64,000 bases of DNA, taken from assembly GCA_017656385.1 (NCBI GenBank), contig JACDNX010000005.1:53842-117841 (forward strand). The letters run 5' to 3'. Shown here piece after piece: positions 15,344 through 24,300 of the stretch. The stretch comes from Thermodesulfobacterium sp. (lineage in GTDB: Bacteria; Desulfobacterota; Thermodesulfobacteria; Thermodesulfobacteriales; Thermodesulfobacteriaceae). The notes below the pieces were generated by a model. That model was not told the DNA's origin, did no database searches, and saw only the letters and a program-made list of their open reading frames with translations. The position numbers and the translations under genes were made by a program. Numbering within the stretch: the stretch's first letter is position 1; each line of letters opens with the position of its first letter.

Positions 15344-16786
15344 TCAAACTTTTTCTACTTCCTCCATAATTTTTAAAAAATCATTAACAAATTTTTTAGA
15401 TTGCAAAATTTTAGGATAAATCTCAATAAGACTTTTATAATACATAAGTGATTTTTTATAATCCTTTATCATTTTTGCACACATAGCAGCTTGAGAAAGA
15501 ATTTGAGGTAATCTTTTATAAGAAGGAGCTTCTTTAAATGTCTCTTCAATATAAAAAAAGGCATCTTCATATTTCCCAATATCCATCAACTGCCGAGCAA
15601 TTAATAAATAAGGATGAAGCTTCGTGCTTGGTCTGTTAAGCCGTGCACCAGGAACACTGACAATCACAGAAGGAATTTCTAAAACAGGATGTGTTGTTTC
15701 TATTAAATATATCTTGAACCCTTTATTAAAAAGTTTGTCTAAAATATACTCTATTTCTATCTTAAAATCTGAATGGGAAAAAGAAGGTAAATCACCAAAC
15801 GATATCTTTTCCCCTTTTATAAGAAACTTAGCATCTTCTAAATTTTTAAATTTTAAAAAGCAATACGTTGGGCCTCCAGATTTATTCAAAATAAGTTCAC
15901 GATAAAGCACTTGTGCTCTATGTTGAATTAATTCTGTTAAAGCCCTTATTAAAGCAACATTAGGATTGGGATGGGTTCCAGCAGCACCATAAACTTTGAG
16001 AGTTGGTGTAGGAGCTAAAGGGTCATAAGCAATTACACCTACAGTTGGGATTTCTAAATCTAAGGAAAAATCTTTAATAAATATTTCAATTCCTGAAGAT
16101 GAGATCTTTTTAATTATGTCTTTCACTAATGGATTTTCAATAGAATCAATTTCTATGTTAGCAACTTCCAATCTTTCTTCTATAACCTTAGAAATACAAT
16201 GTCTTTCTATAATCTCACACAAAGCCTGCAAAGTTGCTTCTTCCAAGGTATTTCCTGCTGCCCAACCAGTTGTCCCATAAATTCTATAGAACCATTGTAA
16301 AGGAAATAAAATTTTTCTTCTCTCTATAAAGTCATAGGCCTCTGTCCATTTGAGGGGAATCTTCTTCAATCTCTCAATAAATCTTTCTTCCCTGAAAACA
16401 TCAGAAAGAGATAATAATAGATTTTCAATTGAAATAGCTTTATCCTTTAAATTTTCGTAAAAATCTATCAAAAAGTGGTTGCTCAATAAGAAAGAAAAAT
16501 TGCTATATCTTTCCACTAACTCCATAAGAGCACTTGCTTTAGCCTGCTCAGAAGTTATTCCCTTTCCAAAAGTATCACCTACCCCTAAGGATTTTGCTAT
16601 CTCTTTATCAACTTTACACATATAAACAGGAACTCCTATTCTGTCTAAATTATCAATTCTTGAAATTTCCTTAAGAATGGATTTTTCGGTGCTATATAAT
16701 TTTTTTAATGCCTTTTCTACTGTCTCTGAAGGAAAGCAGGCTTTTTCTTGAGCATAAGTATATTTTTTTAGACAGGTCTTTAACAT
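15344..16786 (-). CDS. YcaO-domain protein with C-terminal helical repeats (copy 2)
   Basis: A 480-residue paralogue of the protein at 1933-3675, sharing FPxETV near the N-terminus and SALMELVERYS (85-95). ATP-site motifs are EATLQALCEIIERH (183-196) and NPNVALIRALTELIQHR (274-290). The YcaO core ends near IPSVIVSVPGARLNRPS. Residues ~395-480 form TPR-like helices, shorter than in copy 1. YcaO enzymes activate amide bonds with ATP; the substrate is unknown here. It starts 13 bases after a helix-hairpin-helix gene, with dsrC further upstream behind a terminator. The IS256 relic lies directly after its stop, so any downstream partner gene may have been lost. Confidence 0.86.
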   Translation of the reverse strand: MLKTCLKKYTYAQEKACFPSETVEKALKKLYSTEKSILKEISRIDNLDRIGVPVYMCKVDKEIAKSLGVGDTFGKGITSEQAKASALMELVERYSNFSFLLSNHFLIDFYENLKDKAISIENLLLSLSDVFREERFIERLKKIPLKWTEAYDFIERRKILFPLQWFYRIYGTTGWAAGNTLEEATLQALCEIIERHCISKVIEERLEVANIEIDSIENPLVKDIIKKISSSGIEIFIKDFSLDLEIPTVGVIAYDPLAPTPTLKVYGAAGTHPNPNVALIRALTELIQHRAQVLYRELILNKSGGPTYCFLKFKNLEDAKFLIKGEKISFGDLPSFSHSDFKIEIEYILDKLFNKGFKIYLIETTHPVLEIPSVIVSVPGARLNRPSTKLHPYLLIARQLMDIGKYEDAFFYIEETFKEAPSYKRLPQILSQAAMCAKMIKDYKKSLMYYKSLIEIYPKILQSKKFVNDFLKIMEEVEKV

Positions 16787-16799
16787 GTGATTCTTTAGT

Positions 16800-17210
16800 T
16801 TATTTCATTCTTTTAAGAGAGCTTTTATATTTTTCAGGAACTGTTTCTGGAAAGTGAGTATAGTGAATAATACCTTTTTCATCTCTGTAATAGTAAATTT
16901 CTAAAACTTCATCCTTGGGTATCTCTAAAATTGAAGCATCTTCACCAACTTTTAAATACTTCTTAAGACGTTTTAGCTTTTTAGGTCCGATACCTTTAAC
17001 TTCCAGCAACTCTTTAACAGACTTAAAAGGACCAAATTTTTCTCTGTATTCAATAATATTTTTAGCTATTTTAGGACCTATTCCTGGTAAGCTTTCCAGT
17101 TCTTCAGCAGTGGCTTTGTTAAGATCTATTCTGTTTTGTGCACAGGAAAAATTGGATAAAAAAGTTAAAAATAAAAAAATTAAAAATAAAATCTTTAAAG
17201 ATTTGCACAT
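16800..17210 (-). CDS. Secreted helix-hairpin-helix (ComEA-like) protein
   Basis: A 136-residue protein. Residues 1-24 form a signal peptide (LKILFLIFLFLTFLSNFSCA). Residues 27-90 hold a ComEA-type tandem HhH domain (IDLNKATAEELESLPGIGPK and VKELLEVKGIGPKKLKRL), which binds DNA without sequence specificity. The C-terminal YYRDEKGIIHYTHFPETVPEKYKS resembles DUF4124-like domains. ComEA carries incoming DNA through the periplasm; comEC (36272-38662) and the pilT genes would complete a competence route. It sits between the dsrC terminator and YcaO copy 2. Confidence 0.82.
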   Translation of the reverse strand: MCKSLKILFLIFLFLTFLSNFSCAQNRIDLNKATAEELESLPGIGPKIAKNIIEYREKFGPFKSVKELLEVKGIGPKKLKRLKKYLKVGEDASILEIPKDEVLEIYYYRDEKGIIHYTHFPETVPEKYKSSLKRMK

Positions 17211-17220
17211 TCTCCCTTAA

Positions 17221-17262
17221 AATATAAAAAAGGGGAGTAAAGCACAATATCTTTACTCCCCA
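17221..17262 (-). terminator. Rho-independent terminator of dsrC
   Basis: GGGGAGTAAAG (17232-17242) and CTTTACTCCCC (17251-17261) form a perfect 11-bp stem. On the minus strand it is followed by TTTTTTATATT. It lies 33 bases after the dsrC stop and insulates the downstream HhH and YcaO genes. Confidence 0.9.
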
Positions 17263-17295
17263 AGAAAATTATCAAGTAGTCTTTTAAAAATCTAA

Positions 17296-17616
17296 TTATA
17301 CACAACCTGTTGGTTTAGGAAGACCTGCCATTTTACAGGCACCTTTACCAGGACCAGAAGGAAAGAGTTGATAAATTTTCTTTAATGGAAATCCGGTAAC
17401 CTTAGAGAAAATTCTAACCATGGGAGCAACACCATTCTTTCTGTAGTAATCCTGAAGAAAGTTAATGCATTTCCAGTGCTCTTCAGTAAGTTCTTGAATA
17501 CCTTCAAGGTGTTTAACATAATCTACCCACTCAGGACACCATGCATCTAAACCACCCTGTAAGAAACCGTCCTCATCCACCTCAAATTTTTTCCCTTTCC
17601 ATTCTACTACAGGCAT
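17296..17616 (-). CDS. dsrC: Dissimilatory sulfite reductase-associated sulfur carrier DsrC
   Basis: A 106-residue DsrC/TusE protein. The C-terminal arm GKGACKMAGLPKPTGCV has both redox cysteines (Cys94 and the penultimate Cys105, spaced C-x10-C). This marks true DsrC rather than the one-Cys TusE type. DsrC takes a sulfur atom from DsrAB as a trisulfide and passes it on to the membrane (DsrMKJOP). The gene is monocistronic, with its own strong ribosome site (AGGAGGT), candidate promoter and terminator. It is the clearest sign of dissimilatory sulfur metabolism in the window; dsrAB is not nearby. Confidence 0.97.
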   Translation of the reverse strand: MPVVEWKGKKFEVDEDGFLQGGLDAWCPEWVDYVKHLEGIQELTEEHWKCINFLQDYYRKNGVAPMVRIFSKVTGFPLKKIYQLFPSGPGKGACKMAGLPKPTGCV

Positions 17617-17695
17617 AGGACCACCTCCTTTTATTTTTTTAATAGTTTTTAATTTAACTAAAACTTGCTTTCTTGATTTTTTCGTAAAAAATATT

Positions 17696-17721
17696 TTTAT
17701 ATAACTTTCTTAAAAAGTCAA
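17696..17721 (-). promoter_or_regulatory. Candidate dsrC promoter
   Basis: On the minus strand TTGACT (17721-17716) is followed by TATAAA (17701-17696) after only 14 bases; a weaker TAAAAA lies at the better spacing. A ~80-base leader runs to the dsrC ATG. Confidence 0.4.
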
Positions 17722-17738
17722 GAGTTTGTAAAAAAACT

Positions 17739-18188
17739 TTATATTTCTTTTATCACAGGTACCTCGTCACATTCAGGAAATTTACTACATTTTATACAAT
17801 CAGCCCATATTTTATGTGGCAACTCGTTTTTTGCTACTCTTTTAAACCCCAGTTTTTCAAAAAACTCTGGAACTCTGGTTAAAGCAAATACTCTTGGAAT
17901 TTCAAGAATTTTGGCTTCTTCTATACAAGCCTTTACTAATTGAATCCCTATTCCTTTCTTTTGATATTCCTCACTAACTACCAATGATTTTATTTCTGCT
18001 AAATCTTCCCAGCACACCTGAAGCGCACAAGCTCCTACAATTAAATCTTTATCTTCAAAAACAAAAAAATCTCTCAAGTGTTCATAAAGCTCTGCTAAAG
18101 GACGTGGCAATACATCACCTCTTTTTGAGAAATGCAGTATAAGTTTATAAATGTATTTTATATCCGATATTTTAGCTTTTCTTAACAT
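17739..18188 (-). CDS. GNAT N-acetyltransferase, short N-acetylglutamate synthase type
   Basis: A 149-residue single-domain GNAT. The acetyl-CoA pyrophosphate loop is in VSEEYQKKGIGIQLVKACIEEA. Features of short ArgA-like enzymes are present: RDFFVFEDKDLIVGACALQVCWEDLAEIKSL, ALTRVPEFFEKLGF, LPHKIWADC and the Cys-rich tail CIKCSKFPECDEVPV. Such proteins make N-acetylglutamate, the first step of arginine synthesis. It begins 4 bases after the SPOR gene stop and is in the same operon as argS. The arginine link is family-based inference. Confidence 0.85.
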   Translation of the reverse strand: MLRKAKISDIKYIYKLILHFSKRGDVLPRPLAELYEHLRDFFVFEDKDLIVGACALQVCWEDLAEIKSLVVSEEYQKKGIGIQLVKACIEEAKILEIPRVFALTRVPEFFEKLGFKRVAKNELPHKIWADCIKCSKFPECDEVPVIKEI

Positions 18189-18192
18189 TCTT

Positions 18193-18792
18193 TTACTTTA
18201 TTTCTACTATAAAAGGTTTTTTAATATTTAAAACTTTTGCTACTTGAGCAATATGTTTTTTGGCTTCCTCTCTTGTTGAGTATTTGCCTACATATACTTT
18301 ATATAAAACTCTTCCGTTTTCTTTGCTTTCCTTTATAAATGCTCCAAATCCTTTAACTTTAGCCTTGTTTTTAAATGCTTCTGCCATCTCTTTTTTTGAA
18401 AAAGCACCTATCTGAATAGAATAATAGGGTGTAGTAATCTTTTTTATTTGAGATGCAATTTTTGACACTTCTTTCTTTTGATATTCAGTAGTTTTTTTCT
18501 CTTCTTTTGAAGTTTCTTTTACCTCAGGCTTTTTAGTAGCAACAGGTGGTGTAATCTTTACTGCAGGAGGAGCAGTCTCATTTGATATTAAAGGTGGTGG
18601 AGTAACTGTTTCTTGCTCATGAGAAGTAGTAGGACTTTCCATAGCTATCTCTTCTTTTTTACTTTCACCACCTATTTTTGTTCCTACCCAAACCCCTATT
18701 ACAAAACTCCAAACCAAAAGAGACAAACCAAATAAAATAATAAAAACAAAAGCTAACCTGCTAACTTCTATTTTTACTTTCTTCTCTTCCAT
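18193..18792 (-). CDS. SPOR-domain membrane protein
   Basis: A 199-residue protein. The short cytoplasmic N-terminus is followed by one transmembrane helix (about 12-34, AFVFIILFGLSLLVWSFVIG). A Pro/Thr/Lys-rich linker (40-115) leads to a C-terminal SPOR domain (YYSIQIGAFSKKEMAEAFKN...VYVGKYSTREEAKKHI). SPOR domains bind denuded peptidoglycan glycans, usually at division sites. A strong AGGAGGTGGAG site precedes the ATG. It lies 15 bases after argS, a common arrangement in this phylum-level group. Confidence 0.88.
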   Translation of the reverse strand: MEEKKVKIEVSRLAFVFIILFGLSLLVWSFVIGVWVGTKIGGESKKEEIAMESPTTSHEQETVTPPPLISNETAPPAVKITPPVATKKPEVKETSKEEKKTTEYQKKEVSKIASQIKKITTPYYSIQIGAFSKKEMAEAFKNKAKVKGFGAFIKESKENGRVLYKVYVGKYSTREEAKKHIAQVAKVLNIKKPFIVEIK

Positions 18793-18807
18793 AACTCCAC
18801 CTCCTTT

Positions 18808-20460
18808 TTACATTTTTTCAGGGGCAGAGACCCCTAAAAGACTAAGTCCTGTTTTTAAAATTGTTTTACAGGCAAAACACAAACCAAGACGAGCATAAGT
18901 GAGTTTTAAATCATTTGTTAAAATCCTGTGCTTAGAGTAATACTCGTGAAATTGTTTGGCAATCTCTAAAAGATAATAAGTAATTTTGTAAGGAGCTAAA
19001 GAAATTGAAGCAGATTCTATAACTTCGTAAAATTCTTCCAATTTTTTTAATAACTCTATTTCTTCTTTTTCATTAAGAGCCTTTAAATCTACATTTTCCC
19101 AAGATAATTTGTTTATTCCATTTTCTTTTGCTTTTTCAAAAACGCTACAAATCCGTGCATGAGCATACTGTACATAATAAACCGGATTTTCTTGAGACTT
19201 ACTTTTAGCAAGATCTACATCAAAATCTAAAGGAGAATCTGGGGACCTTGAAAGAAAAATAAACCTTGTTGCGTCAACCCCTACTTTGTTTACTAATTCT
19301 TTTAATTCTAAAAATTCCCCTTCACGAGTAGACATACTCTTTTTTTCACCACCTTCAATAAGATTAACCATCTGAATAAGAATAACTTTTAATTTTTCAG
19401 GATCAATTTTAAAAGCCTGCAGTGCAGCTTTTAATCTACCTATATAACCGTGATGGTCTGCTCCCCATATGTTTATAGCTACATCAAAATCTCTTTCCAT
19501 AAACTTTTCATAATGGTAACCTATATCACCAGCAAAATAAGTTGTTTCTCCATTAGAGCGAACAATAACTCTGTCTTTTTCATCACCAAAAATTGTAGAT
19601 TTAAACCACAAAGCCCCCTCTTTTTCATATACCAAACCTTTTTCTCTTAACACCTGCAAAACCTTTTCTACCTTTCCACTTTTATAAAGATTGTTTTCTG
19701 AATACCAATTATCATAAAAAACTCTAAAATTTTCAAGGTCTTTTTTGATATCTTCTAAAATTAATTTTATAGCTAAGCTCCTACATATTTCAATAGCTCG
19801 GTCTTTTTCTAAGGATAAAAGGTCGGGATACAATTTAAGAGCTTCCTTAGCGATATCATAAATATATTTTCCCTTATAATGATCTTCAGGAAACTGTATC
19901 TTTTCTCCTGAAAGCTCTTTAGCTCTTAAATATACAGATTCTCCAAGAACATTCATCTGGGTTCCTTTATCATTAATATAGTACTCTCTAAATACCTTAT
20001 AACCTGTAAATTCAAGCACTCTTGCCAAGGAATCTCCGTAAGCTGCTCCTCTACCATGGCCTATATGAAGAGGTCCTGTAGGATTTGCTGAAACAAATTC
20101 AATTAATACTCTTTTTCCCTTACCCAAATCCAACTTTCCATACCCTTCTTTAAGTTCCAAAATTTTTTTTAAATTTTCTATATAATAATCAGTTGAAATC
20201 CAAAAATTTATAAAACCAGGAGGGGCTACATCTATTTTTGAAAAAATAGAAGTATTATCTCTTAGTTTTGAGGCTATCTTTTCTGCTATTTCAAGTGGAG
20301 AAAGATTTAATTTGTTTTTTAACACAAGAGCTATATTGGTAGAATAGTCTCCGTAAATTTCTTTCTTTGGTTTCTCTACTTCAAAATTTAATTCTTTTAT
20401 TTCTCCCCAAAAATTTTTAACAGCTTCCTCTACCAATTCTCTAATCTTCTTTTTTATCAC
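18808..20460 (-). CDS. argS: Arginyl-tRNA synthetase
   Basis: A class I synthetase of 550 residues, the normal length. The N-terminal Add-1 domain is followed by the HIGH motif in SANPTGPLHIGHGRGAAYGD. GADHHGYIGRLKAAL and the degenerate KMSKS loop KSMSTREGEF are also present. The C-terminal anticodon-binding DALR domain ends in RLGLCFACKTILKTGLSLLG. It starts with GTG at 20460, inside the last codons of a 58-residue Cys-rich gene (20-base overlap), so the two are translationally coupled. Confidence 0.96.
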   Translation of the reverse strand: MIKKKIRELVEEAVKNFWGEIKELNFEVEKPKKEIYGDYSTNIALVLKNKLNLSPLEIAEKIASKLRDNTSIFSKIDVAPPGFINFWISTDYYIENLKKILELKEGYGKLDLGKGKRVLIEFVSANPTGPLHIGHGRGAAYGDSLARVLEFTGYKVFREYYINDKGTQMNVLGESVYLRAKELSGEKIQFPEDHYKGKYIYDIAKEALKLYPDLLSLEKDRAIEICRSLAIKLILEDIKKDLENFRVFYDNWYSENNLYKSGKVEKVLQVLREKGLVYEKEGALWFKSTIFGDEKDRVIVRSNGETTYFAGDIGYHYEKFMERDFDVAINIWGADHHGYIGRLKAALQAFKIDPEKLKVILIQMVNLIEGGEKKSMSTREGEFLELKELVNKVGVDATRFIFLSRSPDSPLDFDVDLAKSKSQENPVYYVQYAHARICSVFEKAKENGINKLSWENVDLKALNEKEEIELLKKLEEFYEVIESASISLAPYKITYYLLEIAKQFHEYYSKHRILTNDLKLTYARLGLCFACKTILKTGLSLLGVSAPEKM

Positions 20461-20617
20461 TTTCCGGCTCCTTCTTCTTGAGTTCTGGATCAGGAGAATA
20501 ATCAGGACACTTTATAGGGGTTGTGTTATCAAAGGAAAACTTCTTAGCACAAACCCCTCTCCAAGCACAGGTAGAACAGAGAACAGGTAATTCTTCTTGA
20601 TTATTATTTTTCTCCAT
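20441..20617 (-). CDS. 58-residue Cys-rich small protein
   Basis: ATG at 20617 with AAGGAGATG upstream. The product is MEKNNNQEELPVLCSTCAWR followed by GVCAKKFSFDNTTPIKCPDY and a charged tail. Four cysteines (14, 17, 23, 37; C-x2-C-x5-C-x13-C) suggest a bound Fe-S cluster or zinc. I know no function for it. Its end overlaps argS by 20 bases, and it lies 31 bases after the RluA-type gene. Confidence 0.75.
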   Translation of the reverse strand: MEKNNNQEELPVLCSTCAWRGVCAKKFSFDNTTPIKCPDYSPDPELKKKEPESDKKED

Positions 20618-20648
20618 ATCTTATCATCTCCTTGTTTTTATTTTGTGC

Positions 20649-21395
20649 TTATATTTTACCACTATCCCAGTATTTCTGAACCCTTTTAAGTAGTTGAAAA
20701 ACTCTATCTCTATATTTCACATCAAAAAAGAAATAATCTGGCACCTCTGCCCAAAATTCAAGCTTTTCTTTACTCATAGGATGAGGGAACTTTAAATATA
20801 AGGAGTGTAAAAGTATAGCTTTTCCATCTAATACCTTTCTCTGAGATCCATACTTTATATCTCCAATTATAGGATACCCTCTTTCAGACAAGACTGACCT
20901 GAGCTGATGTTTTCTTCCAGTAATTGGTAATAGCAACACACAGGTTTCTCTCTGCGAGTAACAAAGAACAGAATAAACAGTTATAGCCTTTTTTGCACTT
21001 TCAGAAAATCTCTTTAATACTACACTCTTTCTTTTTTTACGATCCCATATTAAATAATCTTCCCATACACCTTCTCCTTTAAACTTTCCTTCAACCTTTG
21101 CAAGATAGACCTTTATTACTTCTTTTTTTTGAAAGCTTTCAAAAATTCTTTTAGCAGCTTTGCTTCTTTTAGCAAACATCAATACACCTGAAACCATTTT
21201 GTCCAATTTATGAACTACACCTAAAAATACATTTCCAGATTTATTATCTCTTTCTTTTATAAAGTTTTTTAGAATTTTCAAAAGTGATTCTTCCTCTCTC
21301 CTTGCCCCCTGAACAACCAGACCTGCTGGTTTATTTACAATTAGAATATGTTTATCTTCATATAATATTTCAGAGAGATCTATCAATCTTTTCAT
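20649..21395 (-). CDS. RluA-family pseudouridine synthase
   Basis: A 248-residue enzyme converting uridine to pseudouridine in rRNA or tRNA. The catalytic motif HKLDKMVSGVLMFAKRS carries the conserved Asp. LYEDKHILIVNKPAGLVV near the N-terminus and GRKHQLRSVLSERGYPIIGDIKYG are family hallmarks. There is no S4 domain, so it resembles the single-domain RluA/TruC group; the target site cannot be read from sequence. The first 26 bases lie within the end of the AsmA-like gene. Confidence 0.9.
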   Translation of the reverse strand: MKRLIDLSEILYEDKHILIVNKPAGLVVQGARREEESLLKILKNFIKERDNKSGNVFLGVVHKLDKMVSGVLMFAKRSKAAKRIFESFQKKEVIKVYLAKVEGKFKGEGVWEDYLIWDRKKRKSVVLKRFSESAKKAITVYSVLCYSQRETCVLLLPITGRKHQLRSVLSERGYPIIGDIKYGSQRKVLDGKAILLHSLYLKFPHPMSKEKLEFWAEVPDYFFFDVKYRDRVFQLLKRVQKYWDSGKI

Positions 21396-24300
21396 ACTTC
21401 TCTTTTTTTTCTAACAACTTTTGCTTTTTAAACTCCTTAATTTCTTCCTTTTTAAAAAATTCTTCAGGAATACCAAAAATTCTAAAAATAAAAGTAAAAA
21501 TACCCTTTCCTATACTGCTTGGATGAAGAGGGACAATGTTATAATTTTTATAAGTTCCTGTAACTTGTAAAGGCAAATAAATTAACATCCTGGGTTTACC
21601 AAGAATCCATTTTCCCAAATAGGGAATTTTTTCTATAATTACATCTATGGTTTTAAAGGGGGATACATAGAAAGTTAAATTTAGCTTTTCATTAGATAAA
21701 TCTACTTTTCCCTCTCCAAAAAGTCTAAACCCAACTGCTGAAAGAAATCCAGTATCTAAATTTAGTGTAGTATCTTCAAAAAAAGTTTTAACATCAAGTT
21801 CTTCATATTCCAAAAGATTACTTTCCAGATTGGTTACTTTTCCTCTAAATAAATCTATAGGGCTGAGATAAGAAAGAATTTTTGCTAAAAGCGGGGCTCT
21901 GTATATATACCCTTTATTTGATCTAATTTCAAGTGTTCCTGTTGCTTCTTTAATTAAAGTCTTTGTATCACCTTCTGCATAAAAATAGCCCTCCAGATTA
22001 TATGGACCTTCTAAAATTACTGTTGGCATCTCTTCAGGGGATAAACAAGAAAAAAGATCCAAAAAATCACCCTTAGAAGGTAAAACTTCTACATAAATGT
22101 ATTGGTTCTCCAAATCTTTTTCATATATAGCTTGTAAACTAAGGTTACAAAAATAAATCTCAGGAATATCAACAATTATTAGCTTGTTTCTATTATCAAA
22201 ACTTATTTCCCCACTTATATTCTCAAATTGATGAGATGTGGGTAATATCAAACTATTTACACGGAATTTTATATCAGCTATTAAAGGAATATCATCTAAA
22301 ATCTGAAATGGATCTTTTGATTTTTTCGAAGTTTTTTCTTTTTTTATAAAGTTCCTTAAATCAGCTTTCTTCCCAAACAAATCTCCGTTTAAATAAAGAT
22401 AACCTTTCTTCTTTTCAAGATTAAAATTACCTTTAATCTGATTATTATTCCATTTAAGAGAAAAATTTGATATCCTTATTTCTTTGTCAGTGAAGTTGCC
22501 CAAAAAGTCTACAGATATAAAAGAGGTTTTGTTGTAAAAATATCTAAAATTATCAACTTTTAAGTAACTATTTTGCATAATCAAATGGGAAGTTAAATAA
22601 AAATTAAAAAAACTCTTTAAATTTTTAACTTTAAATTCCTTAGGAATTTTTAAATTCAAAGAGCATTCTAGTTTTCCAGCAACATTGTGTTTACCCTGAC
22701 CAATTAATTTTGACAAATCTTTTAAATTCAGTTTTCCCTCTGTTTTTAAACTTGTCTGAGTTTCTTGCTTTTTTAGCTGAACTTTTAGGTCTGATTTTTC
22801 ACTTAAAAAACCCAAATTAATATCAAAAAAATCTTCGGTTTTATTTAAATCTAAGCTTACACTAAGTCCATTTATAATATGAGTTCCTGAATAAAGAAGT
22901 GCTTTGCTATCATATAAAATTTCAAACTTGTCAAATTTAACAGGCACTTTTATAGAAAACTTTGAAAAAATATCAGAAAGATTTTTGATCTTGTTTTCTA
23001 ATTCCTTTTTTAATTCCCCACTCCCATTTATCACAACCTGTTTATTGTAAATCTCTCCTTCTATACTAAAATTTGAATCCTCTAAATAAACCAAAGCATT
23101 ATTAAAAACAAATCTTCCTTTTTCATATTCAAAAGACAATTTCTCTATTTTAATTTTAAATGTTTCCCCTTTATAAGGGACTTTAGAGACTAAATCTGTT
23201 AAATTACCTTTAGCTATAATGTTCTTTTTCAGATGTTCTATTGTAGAGTCAGACTTATTTTTAAGGTATCCCAAATTGTCTTTATATTTTAAATAATCAA
23301 AATGTATGTTTTTAAAAAAAATATTGTATTTAGAGATAAAATTTTTTATTTTTTTATTTTTTTTGCTAAGTTCTTCTATAATTTCTGGAAAAACCCATAT
23401 ATTTTTAGCTGAAACATTTATATTAAAGCTTTTTAAATCCAGCTCACCTGTTAATTCTTTTACGTAGGAGTTGGTAGAAAAAATTGCTAAATTTTTGGCA
23501 AATATTTTATTATCGAAATCATAGATCAATCTTCCTCTTTTTACCTTAATTGGATTACTGTAGTAGGGAGTTTTAACTGCAACATTGTCTAAAAAAAACT
23601 TTATCTTTCCTTCTATGTTGGGTATATTCCCTGTTAACTTTATAACTCCTTTTAAATCACCATTAAATTCATAATTTTTAAAAATTTCAGGACTTTTAAC
23701 AAACTGAGATATTATCTTTGTAACTTCCTCTGCAGAGGTATAAAAATCTCCATCGATAAATAAAAGAGGATTTTTTTCCTTGAAATTCAAACTAAGCTTT
23801 TTAACTTTTAAAAATGTATTTTTATTTAAAGACGCACTACCCCCAAATTGTAAGATGTTTTTTTCAAAAATAAGCTCACCCTGAATATTCTCAAAATCAA
23901 AAGGAAGTTTAGAAATTTTAATTTTTCCTTTTTTTAGAGTTGCTTTTAATACAAGGTTTTTTAATTTAAATACATCTTTTATGTTTCTACCTGAAGTTTC
24001 TATTTTTATATCGTAAAAATTACCTCCTTTTACAATAGCTAAAACTTTCTTAATTTTTTCATTTTCAGGGAAAAGTTTTGGTAAAAGGTTTTCTATATCG
24101 GAAAGATTAAATTCTTTGACACTTGCTAAAATTTTATATCCTTTTTTGTTCTTAGTTAAATCAATAGAACCGTTTATTTTAGGATAATTTACTATTAAAG
24201 GATCTAAGGTAATTTTTATTTTATCTTTATTAGCAACGATCAGCCCCTCTAAATAACCACCCAGCAATTTTTTAGAAGGAACTCTTTTTAAAAATAGATA

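Noticed and set aside
17224..17262. Riboswitch upstream of the HhH gene
   Set aside because: The structure is a simple perfect stem with a T-run on the minus strand, best explained as the dsrC terminator.
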